A stretch of DNA of 52,934 nt from an uncultured Lachnospiraceae bacterium (GTDB lineage Bacteria; Bacillota; Clostridia; Lachnospirales; Lachnospiraceae). A program made the position numbers and the translations under genes. Below, in pieces: positions 33,468 through 40,746 of this stretch. The notes below the pieces were generated by a model that had not been told where the DNA came from, ran no database searches, and was given only the letters and a program-made list of their open reading frames with translations. Within the stretch, counting starts at the first letter, position 1. Every line of letters begins with the position of its first letter. The stretch lies in the NCBI GenBank assembly GCA_902776305.1, contig CACYPS010000021.1, positions 1 to 52,934 of the forward strand, read 5' to 3'.

Positions 33468-35110
33468 TAATCCTCAAATGGAACAACCGCGCCATCATAG
33501 GTATCAATAATGTACTGTTTGATTTCCTGAGATTTTAATACTTCAGCCAGTGCCAGAATTCCTTCATTATTTTCATTGCCTGCTTTCACAACAAGCACAT
33601 TGACATAGGTCTGTGCCGCAACGGAATCGCTGGTTTCATAGGCAACAGCATCATGTGCTACGGAGAAGCCTGCTTCAAGGGCATAATTGCCATTCAAAAC
33701 AATAAATGCGACCTCATCTTTTACGCGGGATACCTGTGCAGCTTCAAGCTCCTGGATCTTAATATTATGAGGATTCTCCTCGATGTCCTTCACGGTGGCC
33801 AACAGACCGGCGCCGTCCTTCAGCTTGATGATACCGTTATCCTGCAGGAGAAGAAGTGCTCTTGCTTCGTTTGTTGTATCGTTTGGTACTGCAATCACAT
33901 CGCCGTCACTCAACGCTGCAAGATCGGCTTTGGTGCCCGGATAGATACCGAAGGGCTCATAATGAATGCCTGCGACAGATACAAGAGAAGTGCCGTTCTC
34001 TTCGTTAAAATTGTCGAGATAAGGAACATGCTGGAAGTAGTTTGCATCAATATCGCCGCCCTCAACGACAAGATTCGGCTGAACATAATCTTCAAATTCG
34101 GTTACTTCAAGTGTCCAGCCCTGCCCGGCAAGAATTTTTGCTGCCTGAGCCAGAATCTCTGCATGGGGAGTGGGAGATGCTGCTACTGTAATGGTGCCTT
34201 TGCTTTCAGTAACAACGGTCTGCGCAGTATTTGCAACAACGCCGCCTTCTACAACGAGAGTATCTTCATAGTCCTTGCCATAGGTGTCCAGGAGGGTTGC
34301 TTCATAATCGGCATGGAAGAAGGCCTCACTGCCGAGTGCAACGATCTCAGCATTCAACCAGTTCAGAAGGGTTTCGTTGCCCTTGGTAACTGCTGCTGCA
34401 ATGGTATCTGCACTGCCCAGAGAAGGAATTCCCACGGTGTAGCCGGGATTTTCAATGGCGAATGCGATGACTTCGGTATTATCATTGGCCCATGCAATGC
34501 CGTTTCCGTTTTCAAATGCAGTTTTTGCCTCCGCATATGCGTCATATTTCTGCAACTTGATATTCGGATAATTCTTTTCCAGATAAGTTTCAGCCGTTGT
34601 ACCGGAAATCACGATCACTTCATCATCAGCTCCGATCTCATCAAGGCTGGTAATGACTGCACTGTCAGGGGAAACAACACCCAGAGCAACATTCATATAC
34701 GGAAGTGCGAAGTCAACTTCCTGTGCGCGTTCTTCTGTGACGGTGAAGTTTGCGAGAATGATATCCACCTTTCCGGTCTGGAGATACTCAATGCGGTTAG
34801 CGGCCTCAGTTGAAACATAATTAATCTTTACGCCAAGATCTTCGCCGATGCGATTACCAAAGTAGACATCATAGCCCTGATATTCACCTTTCTCATCTAC
34901 ATAGCCGAAAGGGCTCTTATCGGAGAATACGCCAATGTTGATAGTGCCGCTTTCTTTGATTTCATCTACGGTTCTGTATACGACAGAATCAATACTATTA
35001 GGAGCCTGAGTATCCTGCGCTGCATTTTTTGCACCGCAGCCGGTAAGAGAAGTGATTGCAAGGGTCAATCCAAGGAGCGCCGCTCCGATTTTTTTGAATG
35101 TATATTTCAT
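33467..35110 (-). CDS. fused two-domain ABC solute-binding lipoprotein (SBP_bac_3 + MetQ)
   Basis: A 547-residue lipoprotein with signal peptide and lipobox LTGC (Cys25). Residues about 55-280 are an SBP_bac_3 polar-amino-acid/cystine binding domain (GTINIGVFSDKSPFGYVDE, GKVDIILANFTVTEERAQEVDFALPY). A short linker (281-304) leads to a complete MetQ/NlpA methionine-binding domain (305-547; ITVAASPTPHAEIL, NLVVEGGDIDANYFQHVPYL). Each part alone matches the normal length of its family, so this is a true fusion and not a truncation. The operon encodes exactly the two matching membrane machines: MetNI, and the permease pair with its ATPase. One lipid-anchored protein may therefore serve both importers. 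Confidence 0.93.
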   Translation of the reverse strand: MKYTFKKIGAALLGLTLAITSLTGCGAKNAAQDTQAPNSIDSVVYRTVDEIKESGTINIGVFSDKSPFGYVDEKGEYQGYDVYFGNRIGEDLGVKINYVSTEAANRIEYLQTGKVDIILANFTVTEERAQEVDFALPYMNVALGVVSPDSAVITSLDEIGADDEVIVISGTTAETYLEKNYPNIKLQKYDAYAEAKTAFENGNGIAWANDNTEVIAFAIENPGYTVGIPSLGSADTIAAAVTKGNETLLNWLNAEIVALGSEAFFHADYEATLLDTYGKDYEDTLVVEGGVVANTAQTVVTESKGTITVAASPTPHAEILAQAAKILAGQGWTLEVTEFEDYVQPNLVVEGGDIDANYFQHVPYLDNFNEENGTSLVSVAGIHYEPFGIYPGTKADLAALSDGDVIAVPNDTTNEARALLLLQDNGIIKLKDGAGLLATVKDIEENPHNIKIQELEAAQVSRVKDEVAFIVLNGNYALEAGFSVAHDAVAYETSDSVAAQTYVNVLVVKAGNENNEGILALAEVLKSQEIKQYIIDTYDGAVVPFED

Positions 35111-35174
35111 TTTCTTTACCTCATTTCAATTGATTTATTGGGCTTTTGTCAGCCGATGCATGGAATCTGAGCAT

Positions 35175-35207
35175 AAAAAAACCGGGACTTCTTCATAAGC
35201 TCCCGGG
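35175..35207 (-). terminator. leader terminator of the sulfur operon (attenuator)
   Basis: On the minus strand, CCGGGA (35206-35201) pairs with TCCCGG (35187-35182), extended inside by CTT/AAG, followed by seven T. It lies 65 bases before the binding-protein start. Its 5' arm CCCGGGAG (35207-35200) is the exact complement of CTCCCGGG at 35306-35299, which would form a competing anti-terminator. Confidence 0.8.
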
Positions 35208-35239
35208 CAACTGGCATTATAGCATTTCATTCTGAAATG

Positions 35240-35362
35240 TCATACATCGGTGCAGCGACAACACAAAGCAGACGAATGCACCTGGCCACACTGATATGCC
35301 CGGGAGAACAACATTCGACTACAACACATGATGGATTCATAAGAATTGTTAGATCTATACAT
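35240..35362 (-). CDS. cysteine-rich leader peptide (candidate)
   Basis: A 40-codon frame with GGAAAGGAG 9 bases before its ATG. Six of 40 residues are cysteine (13, 14, 25, 34, 35, 37), including Cys-Cys at 13-14 and CCRC near the end. The segment CTCCCGGG that can pair with the terminator arm starts 15 bases after the first Cys-Cys. A frame offset by one, starting at 35367 (46 codons, cysteines 3, 14, 19, 20, 30, 35), also exists, but its ATG is only 4 bases from the AGGAG. Both are cysteine-rich. Ribosome stalling at Cys codons when cysteinyl-tRNA is scarce is the proposed signal. Confidence 0.55.
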   Translation of the reverse strand: MYRSNNSYESIMCCSRMLFSRAYQCGQVHSSALCCRCTDV

Positions 35363-35408
35363 TGCATTCCTCTCCTTTCCTGATTGGTTGCTCAAATTCG
35401 ATGATGTT

Positions 35409-35437
35409 ACTATATACCTATTTCCCTACTTAATCAA
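35409..35437 (-). promoter_or_regulatory. promoter of the sulfur operon
   Basis: On the minus strand TTGATT (35437-35432), 17 bases, TATAGT (35414-35409). The inverted repeat at 35417-35441 covers the -35 and the spacer. Confidence 0.75.
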
Positions 35438-35441
35438 TAGG
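35417..35441. promoter_or_regulatory. candidate Rrf2 operator 1
   Basis: CCTATT (35417-35422), 13 bases, AATAGG (35436-35441): an inverted repeat lying on the sulfur-operon promoter. The same half-sites occur at 35475-35498. Confidence 0.6.
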
Positions 35442-35465
35442 AAAATGGGAAAATGTTATTTTTTC

Positions 35466-35498
35466 TTGAATTCACCTATTACCCTCCGGTAAAATAGG
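35466..35498 (+). promoter_or_regulatory. Rrf2 gene promoter with candidate operator 2
   Basis: TTGAAT (35466-35471), 18 bases, TAAAAT (35490-35495). CCTATT (35475-35480), 12 bases, AATAGG (35493-35498) overlaps it. This is the arrangement expected for autoregulation plus control of the divergent operon. Confidence 0.6.
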
Positions 35499-35517
35499 AG
35501 AATCAGGAGGTGTTACC

Positions 35518-35925
35518 ATGATCTCAACCAAAGGAAGATATGCAATTCGATTTATGATAGATCTAGCTGAACAGTAGGAAGGAGTCCCGGTTCCACTTGA
35601 AGGCATCGCTTTACGACAGGAAATATCCAGAAAGTTTCTGGAAACTGTTGTTAATCTTCTCGTAAGGGCAAAGCTGGTGAAAGGGGCCAGCGGAAAAGGC
35701 GGTGGATATCGGCTGCTGCGTAAACCTTCAGAATATACAATTGGAGAAATACTGAAGATTACAGAAGACACATTAGCAACAGTCGCTTGCCTGGATGAAG
35801 ATGCGGATATCTGTCCGAGAGGAAAGGTTTGCAAAACCTTACCCATGTGGAAAAAATATGATTCGATGGTTCACGACTTCTTTTATCACATCACCATTGA
35901 AGATCTTGTAAATGGAAATATATAG
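35518..35925 (+). pseudogene. Rrf2-family regulator interrupted by an in-frame TAG
   Basis: The ATG at 35518 follows CAGGAGG. The frame reads MISTKGRYAIRFMIDLAEQ, then TAG (35575-35577), and continues in the same frame to 35925 as a complete Rrf2 protein (about 135 codons): ISRKFLETVVNLLVRAKLVKGASGKGGGYRLL and a three-cysteine cluster VACLDEDADICPRGKVC, as in Fe-S or thiol-sensing members (IscR, CymR). Only one base change separates it from an intact gene (CAG-TAG-GAA). It is probably inactive, or made only by readthrough or by reinitiation at an internal start that lacks the HTH. It neighbours the sulfur operon it presumably controlled. Confidence 0.88.
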
Positions 35926-36064
35926 GCATTGTAACGACTGTTCATTTTGATACAATAAAAACATTTTGCATTTTTAATGATTTGACTGTGTATTACAGCA
36001 TGAAGCATAAGAATTGGTAAGAGGTTTTGCTTTCGTAGATATAAAAGAGGCTTTTAAAAAAAAC

Positions 36065-36093
36065 TTGCCCATTCATGCTTTCATGTGTATTAT
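36065..36093 (+). promoter_or_regulatory. promoter of serA
   Basis: TTGCCC (36065-36070), 17 bases, TATTAT (36088-36093). The leader of about 85 bases contains the inverted repeat CTCAGC/GCTGAG (36114-36142). Confidence 0.5.
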
Positions 36094-36184
36094 ATACAAA
36101 TGAATTTGGAAACCTCAGCAATCCCCGTCAGGAGGCGCTGAGAAATCACAAAGTCGGCAATCATCACGCATTGAGGAGTGCATT

Positions 36185-37363
36185 ATGAAAGATAGAAAGA
36201 TTTTCTGCCTGAACAACATCAGTGAAGTAGGTACAGCAAAGTTTCGTAACGGGTACACCCTGGTCGATTCCATGGATGAAGCGGCAGGTGTTCTCGTTCG
36301 TTCCGCCAATATGAATGAAATGGAATTCCCGGAGAATCTCCGCGCGATCGCACGTGCGGGTGCAGGCGTCAACAATATTCCGGTCGAGCGCTGTTCCGAA
36401 GAAGGAATCGTTGTCTTCAACACGCCGGGCGCTAACGCCAATGCGGTCAAGGAGCTGGTCATTGCCGGCCTCATGCTGGCCGCAAGAGACGTAGTCGGCG
36501 GTGCTGACTGGGTGAAAGAGAATGCGGACAATCCGGACATAAAGAAGGCAGCGGAGAAGGCAAAGAAGGCGTTTGCGGGAAATGAAGTACTCGGCAAGAC
36601 ACTGGGCGTCATCGGTCTCGGCGCAATCGGCGTTCAGGTAGCCAATACCGCTTCTCAGCTCGGAATGGATGTATACGGTTACGACCCGTATCTCTCGGTA
36701 GACGCGGCTTGGCATATGTCCCGCGCTGTCCACTATGCGGAGACGCTCGACGATCTCTTTGAGAAGAGCGATTTCATTACGATCCATGTGCCGTACATGC
36801 CTTCCACTAAGGGCATGATCTCCAGAGAAGGAATTGCGAAGATGAAGGATGGCGTGAGCTTTCTGAATTTTGCGCGTGACGCTCTGGTTGACGAGGAAGC
36901 TATGGCAGAAGCTCTCGAATCCGGCAAGGTCAAGTGCTATGTGACGGATTTTGCAAATCCAATATCTGCTCATATGAAACACGCGGTCGTTCTGCCCCAC
37001 CTGGGTGCATCCACCGAGGAAGCGGAGGAGAACTGTGCGATCATGGCGGTCAAGGAGCTGCAGGATTATCTTGACAACGGAAACATCTCCAACTCCGTCA
37101 ACTATCCGAATCTCAGCGCTGGAATCTGCACGTCTGTGTCCAGAGTAGCGATTCTGCACAGGAATCTGCCGAATATGATTTCACAGATCACGGCTTTCTT
37201 CGGAAAGAACGGACTTAATATCGAGAATCTTTCCAGTAAGAGCAAGGGCGCTTATGAATATACACTGATAGATCTGGATGCCAAGATGCCGCACGACACG
37301 GTCGAACGGCTCAAAGAAATAGACGGGGTCCTTCGTGTGAGAAGATTGTCCCCCAAAGACTGA
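36185..37363 (+). CDS. serA: D-3-phosphoglycerate dehydrogenase
   Basis: A 392-residue NAD-dependent enzyme opening serine synthesis. The substrate domain has RAGAGVNNIPVE; the Rossmann motif is GKTLGVIGLGAIG, and the catalytic Arg/His regions are NFARDALVDEEAM and LPHLGASTEEAEENCA. The C-terminal 75 residues form an ACT domain (RNLPNMISQITAFFGKNGLNIENL), the usual site of serine feedback. GAGGAG precedes the ATG. Serine is the carbon precursor of cysteine, which fits beside the sulfur island, though serA is probably a separate transcription unit. Confidence 0.9.
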   Translation: MKDRKIFCLNNISEVGTAKFRNGYTLVDSMDEAAGVLVRSANMNEMEFPENLRAIARAGAGVNNIPVERCSEEGIVVFNTPGANANAVKELVIAGLMLAARDVVGGADWVKENADNPDIKKAAEKAKKAFAGNEVLGKTLGVIGLGAIGVQVANTASQLGMDVYGYDPYLSVDAAWHMSRAVHYAETLDDLFEKSDFITIHVPYMPSTKGMISREGIAKMKDGVSFLNFARDALVDEEAMAEALESGKVKCYVTDFANPISAHMKHAVVLPHLGASTEEAEENCAIMAVKELQDYLDNGNISNSVNYPNLSAGICTSVSRVAILHRNLPNMISQITAFFGKNGLNIENLSSKSKGAYEYTLIDLDAKMPHDTVERLKEIDGVLRVRRLSPKD

Positions 37364-37426
37364 AAAAAACACTAAAGAAACTGTAAAAATGTCGGATATT
37401 TGTATTCTTTTCAGAAGAACTTATGG

Positions 37427-37432
37427 TATAAT
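37427..37432 (+). promoter_or_regulatory. extended -10 of the HPr gene
   Basis: TATAAT (37427-37432) preceded by TGG. No good -35 is visible. Confidence 0.5.
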
Positions 37433-37519
37433 TTACCTTAGCATGGTGGTTGCAGGAGAGAAATGATCATAGCGACATTTACCTGTTCCGCCGAAAAATC
37501 ATAGACAAGGAGAATAAAA

Positions 37520-37777
37520 ATGAAGAGTTTCAGCTATGTACTCACAGATGCAGAAGGTATCCACGCACGTCCGGCAGGTGAACTTGTTAAGAAGTGCAAA
37601 GGCTATGCAAGCAAGATCACTATCATCAAGGACGGCAAGGCTGCAAACGCAGCTAAGATCCTTGCAGTTATGAGCCTTGGCGCAAAGCAGGGCCAGACTG
37701 TTGAATTCCAGATTGAAGGCGCTGACGAAGATGTAGCAGCTGCTGAGCTTGAAGCATTCATGAAGGAGAACCTGTAA
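37520..37777 (+). CDS. HPr-like phosphocarrier protein without Ser46
   Basis: An 85-residue HPr. His15 lies in AEGIHARPAG, so it can pass phosphate from enzyme I to sugar IIA domains such as FruA. Position 46, normally the serine phosphorylated by HPr kinase in Firmicutes, is lysine (NAAKILAVMSLG against the usual NxKSIMGVMSLG), so the catabolite-repression switch through Ser46-P is not possible on this copy. AAGGAG precedes the ATG. It is monocistronic, with terminator at 37808. A second, canonical HPr elsewhere is likely. Confidence 0.92.
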   Translation: MKSFSYVLTDAEGIHARPAGELVKKCKGYASKITIIKDGKAANAAKILAVMSLGAKQGQTVEFQIEGADEDVAAAELEAFMKENL

Positions 37778-37807
37778 TTCAGATTTAACTTATCTATGAA
37801 TTATGAG

Positions 37808-37840
37808 AAAGGGCTGTCGCGATTGCGGCAGCCCTTTCAT
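37808..37840. terminator. terminator between HPr and argG
   Basis: AAAGGGCTGTCGC (37808-37820) pairs with GCGGCAGCCCTTT (37825-37837), loop GATT. The A/T tails suit both directions. Confidence 0.8.
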
Positions 37841-37854
37841 TATGCTTTGTGAGG

Positions 37855-37902
37855 ATCGCAGACGTGCGCAGCGTGTAGCGCTTACGCGCCGCGCACGTCG
37901 CG
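37855..37902. repeat. family C hairpin, copy 1
   Basis: GACGTGCGC (37861-37869) pairs with GCGCACGTC (37891-37899); inside, GCGC-ttac-GCGC. Left flank GGATCGCA. It lies between HPr and argG. See 40747 and 44247. Confidence 0.65.
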
Positions 37903-37944
37903 GTAAGAACGCCGATGCGCTCTTGAATTTATTCGTTCTTGAAT

Positions 37945-39180
37945 TTATTTTGCAGACTCGTTTGACTTAGCCTCCTGAAGCTTCAGCGCACGCACCTTCA
38001 GCGGAAGACCGAACAGTGTAATGAAACCGTCAGCATCATGATGATCATACATATCGCCTGTTGTGAAGGATGCAAGAGATTCATTGTAAAGGCTATACGG
38101 GGAAGTCGTTCCGGCTTTGATGATGTTGCCCTTATAGAGCTTGAACTTCACTTCGCCGGTCATATATTCCTCTGTGGATTTTGTGAAGGCGATGAGGGCG
38201 TCGCAGAGAGGTGTGAACCATTTTCCTTCATAAACTACCTGAGCGAGTTTATCGCCGACCGTCTTCTTGAACTCCATCGTTGCACGGTCGAGGACGAGCT
38301 CTTCAAGCTGCTTGTGTGCTTCAACGAGGATCGTTCCGCCGGGAGTCTCATACACGCCGCGTGATTTCATACCGACGACGCGGTTCTCAACGATGTCCAC
38401 GATACCGATACCGTTGGCGCCGCCGAGCTCGTTCAGCTTGCGGATGACGTCGGCAGGTTTCATGGCCTCGCCGTTAACGGATGTCGGAACACCTTTTTCA
38501 AATGTCATTGTAACTTCTGTCTCACGGTCCGGAGCATGCTGCGGAGAGACGGACATGACGAGCATGTGGTCATAATTCGGTGCGAGTGACGGATCCTCGA
38601 GCTCAAGACCTTCATGGCTTATATGCCACAGGTTGCGGTCACGGCTGTAGCTCTGGGAATGATCGAAAGGAAGGTCGATGCCATGGGCCTTGCAGTATTC
38701 GATTTCGTCTTCCCTAGACTTAAGCGTCCAGAGGTCTGTCATACGCCAGGGAGCGATAACTTTGATATCCGGAGCCAGAGCCTTGATTCCCAGCTCAAAA
38801 CGGATCTGATCATTGCCCTTGCCGGTAGCACCGTGGCAGATCGCGACAGCGCCCTCCTTGCGGGCGATTTCGACGAGCTTCTTTACGATAGCCGGGCGAG
38901 CCATGGAAGTACCGAGCAGGTACTTGTGCTCATAGACAGCGCCGGCCTGTACGCACGGCATAATGAAATTTTCCGCGAAATCGTCGTTAATGTCCTCAAT
39001 GTATAATTTGGAAGCGCCGGAGAGCATAGCTCTTTGATCCAGTCCGTCCAGCTCTTTTCCCTGGCCGCAGTCAACGCAGCAGCAGATAACTTCGTAGTCA
39101 AAGGTCTCCTTGAGCCACGGAATGACCGCCGTTGTATCAAGACCGCCGGAATAGGCAAGAACTACTTTCTCTTTACTCAT
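37945..39180 (-). CDS. argG: argininosuccinate synthase
   Basis: A 411-residue ATP-dependent ligase joining citrulline and aspartate. KVVLAYSGGLDTT is the PP-loop; CHGATGKGNDQIRFE and WRMTDLWTL are diagnostic. AGGAGG lies 10 bases before the ATG. It is divergent from argJBD across a 277-base region with candidate ARG boxes. Neither argF nor argH is in the window. Confidence 0.96.
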   Translation of the reverse strand: MSKEKVVLAYSGGLDTTAVIPWLKETFDYEVICCCVDCGQGKELDGLDQRAMLSGASKLYIEDINDDFAENFIMPCVQAGAVYEHKYLLGTSMARPAIVKKLVEIARKEGAVAICHGATGKGNDQIRFELGIKALAPDIKVIAPWRMTDLWTLKSREDEIEYCKAHGIDLPFDHSQSYSRDRNLWHISHEGLELEDPSLAPNYDHMLVMSVSPQHAPDRETEVTMTFEKGVPTSVNGEAMKPADVIRKLNELGGANGIGIVDIVENRVVGMKSRGVYETPGGTILVEAHKQLEELVLDRATMEFKKTVGDKLAQVVYEGKWFTPLCDALIAFTKSTEEYMTGEVKFKLYKGNIIKAGTTSPYSLYNESLASFTTGDMYDHHDADGFITLFGLPLKVRALKLQEAKSNESAK

Positions 39181-39287
39181 GATTATGTTTCCTCCTGAAA
39201 AATGATTATGACCGCACAGTTTGCGATGATATGCAAGGTAACGAGCCGCAAGGGCGGTGCACCCGTTGTCGGCTGCTGATAGGTACG

Positions 39288-39316
39288 AATATACAACGTA
39301 TGCAAAAAATATGCAA
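39288..39316 (-). promoter_or_regulatory. promoter of argG
   Basis: On the minus strand TTGCAT (39316-39311), 17 bases, TATATT (39293-39288). TATGCA is repeated within it. Confidence 0.65.
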
Positions 39317-39349
39317 CACTTAATTTAGAAAATCGATTTTTAATGGCGA

Positions 39350-39390
39350 ATGTATGAATAAATATACATAATAAATGTATAATTATGCAT
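39350..39390. promoter_or_regulatory. candidate tandem ARG boxes between argG and argJ
   Basis: Box 1: ATGTATGAATAAATATACAT (39350-39369), an imperfect palindrome with TGTAT...ATACA and a central GAATA. Box 2: ATGTATAATTATGCAT (39375-39390). AT-rich near-palindromes of this length and spacing resemble ArgR operators. They sit just upstream of the argJ -35. Confidence 0.6.
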
Positions 39391-39400
39391 AATAAAACGG

Positions 39401-39429
39401 TTTACATTTCTTCCCGAATGGTCTATTAT
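39401..39429 (+). promoter_or_regulatory. promoter of argJBD
   Basis: TTTACA (39401-39406), 17 bases, TATTAT (39424-39429). Confidence 0.75.
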
Positions 39430-39457
39430 GTATCAATATAAACGAGGAGGGAAAACT

Positions 39458-40684
39458 ATGAAGTGTATATCAGGCGGCGTAACAGCTGCAAAAGGTTTTT
39501 CAGCGACCGGCGGGGCAGCCGGTATTAAAAAGAACGGCAGTGCCGATATGGCTCTTATATATTCAGATACTCCCTGCATCACGGCAGGAACGTTTACGAC
39601 CAACCGTGTAAAAGCGGCGCCGGTCATCTGGGACAGAGATCAGGTCAGATCCGGCAATAAGGCTCAGGTCATAGTGGTGAATTCGGGTGTTGCAAATGCC
39701 TGCACAGGCGAAGAAGGCCTTCGCTACTGCCGCGAGACGGCAGAGGCAGCTGCAAAGGAATTCGGTGTTGAAGCAAATGCCGTGCTCGTAGCATCCACCG
39801 GCGTTATCGGCCGGCAGATCCCGATCGACAAGATCGTGGCGGGCGTGACAGCCTTAAAGCCCGGCCTCGACGGAAGTTTGGAAGGAGGCGCACGTGCAGC
39901 CCGCGCCATCATGACAACGGATACCGTTCCGAAGGAAGCCGCTGTCAGCATCAGCCTCTCTGACGGAACGGAAGCAGTCATCGGCGGTTGCTGCAAGGGC
40001 TCCGGCATGATTCATCCGAATATGTGCACTATGCTCGCATTCATCGGAACAGATGCCGCAATTTCTAAGGAAATGCTTCAGAAGGCTCTTTCCTCCGTCG
40101 TAACCGATACATTCAACATGGTATCTGTCGATGGGGATACTTCCACGAACGACACATGCATTGTGATGGCGAACGGCCAAGCCGGGAATAGGGAAATCGC
40201 AGACGAAGATGAGGATTACGCACTTTTCCGCGCGGGACTTCTCGAGGTCTGTACAAAGCTGGCGAAGAAGATGGCAAAGGACGGAGAGGGAGCGACATGT
40301 CTCTTCGAAGTCAAGGTCATTCACGCCGATACGAAGGAAAATGCGCGTGTGCTCGCCCGCTCCGTCGTCTCATCGACGCTGACCAAGGCCGCCATCGCAG
40401 GACACGATGCGAACTGGGGCAGGATCCTCTGTGCACTCGGCTATTCGGGGATAGAGTTTGACCCGGATAAAGTCGACCTCTATTTTGAGAGTGCAGCCGG
40501 TAAGCTGCAGATCTTAAAGGACGGCGTGTCGACGGACTACAGTGAGGAATTCGCAACAGAGATTCTCTCGTGCGATGAGATCACCGCGACGGCCGACATG
40601 AAGATGGGCGACGCCGAGGCTGACGCATGGGGCTGTGATCTGACACATGAGTATGTAAATATTAATGCGGACTACCGCTCATAA
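39458..40684 (+). CDS. argJ: bifunctional ornithine acetyltransferase/N-acetylglutamate synthase
   Basis: A 408-residue precursor of the ArgJ family, which moves acetyl groups between acetylornithine and glutamate. It cleaves itself before the nucleophile Thr280 in KDGEGATCLFEV into alpha and beta chains. GCCKGSGMIHPNMCTMLAF and HDANWGRI are family motifs. GAGGAGG precedes the ATG at 39458, chosen over an upstream ATG at 39428 that overlaps the promoter. First gene of argJ-argB-argD, though 266 bases of repeats separate it from argB. Confidence 0.95.
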   Translation: MKCISGGVTAAKGFSATGGAAGIKKNGSADMALIYSDTPCITAGTFTTNRVKAAPVIWDRDQVRSGNKAQVIVVNSGVANACTGEEGLRYCRETAEAAAKEFGVEANAVLVASTGVIGRQIPIDKIVAGVTALKPGLDGSLEGGARAARAIMTTDTVPKEAAVSISLSDGTEAVIGGCCKGSGMIHPNMCTMLAFIGTDAAISKEMLQKALSSVVTDTFNMVSVDGDTSTNDTCIVMANGQAGNREIADEDEDYALFRAGLLEVCTKLAKKMAKDGEGATCLFEVKVIHADTKENARVLARSVVSSTLTKAAIAGHDANWGRILCALGYSGIEFDPDKVDLYFESAAGKLQILKDGVSTDYSEEFATEILSCDEITATADMKMGDAEADAWGCDLTHEYVNINADYRS

Positions 40685-40692
40685 GGATAAAA

Positions 40693-40741
40693 GCCTTAGC
40701 TACACAATGCTCCACTGGAGCATTGTTACGCATGCTTAGGC
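40693..40741 (+). other. nested hairpin after argJ
   Basis: ACAATGCTCC (40704-40713) pairs exactly with GGAGCATTGT (40717-40726). The flanks GCCTTAGC (40693-40700) and GCTTAGGC (40734-40741) pair with one mismatch. No T-run follows. Confidence 0.55.
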
Positions 40742-40746
40742 ACGGC

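Noticed and set aside
33653-34813. 386-codon open frame antisense to the fused binding protein
   Set aside because: It is rich in Cys and Ile from reading the complement and has no domain; the minus-strand protein is certain.
35111-35517. Cys T-box leader for the sulfur operon
   Set aside because: No T-box consensus (AGGGTGGnACCGCG type) is present before the terminator; the cysteine-rich frame explains the leader better.
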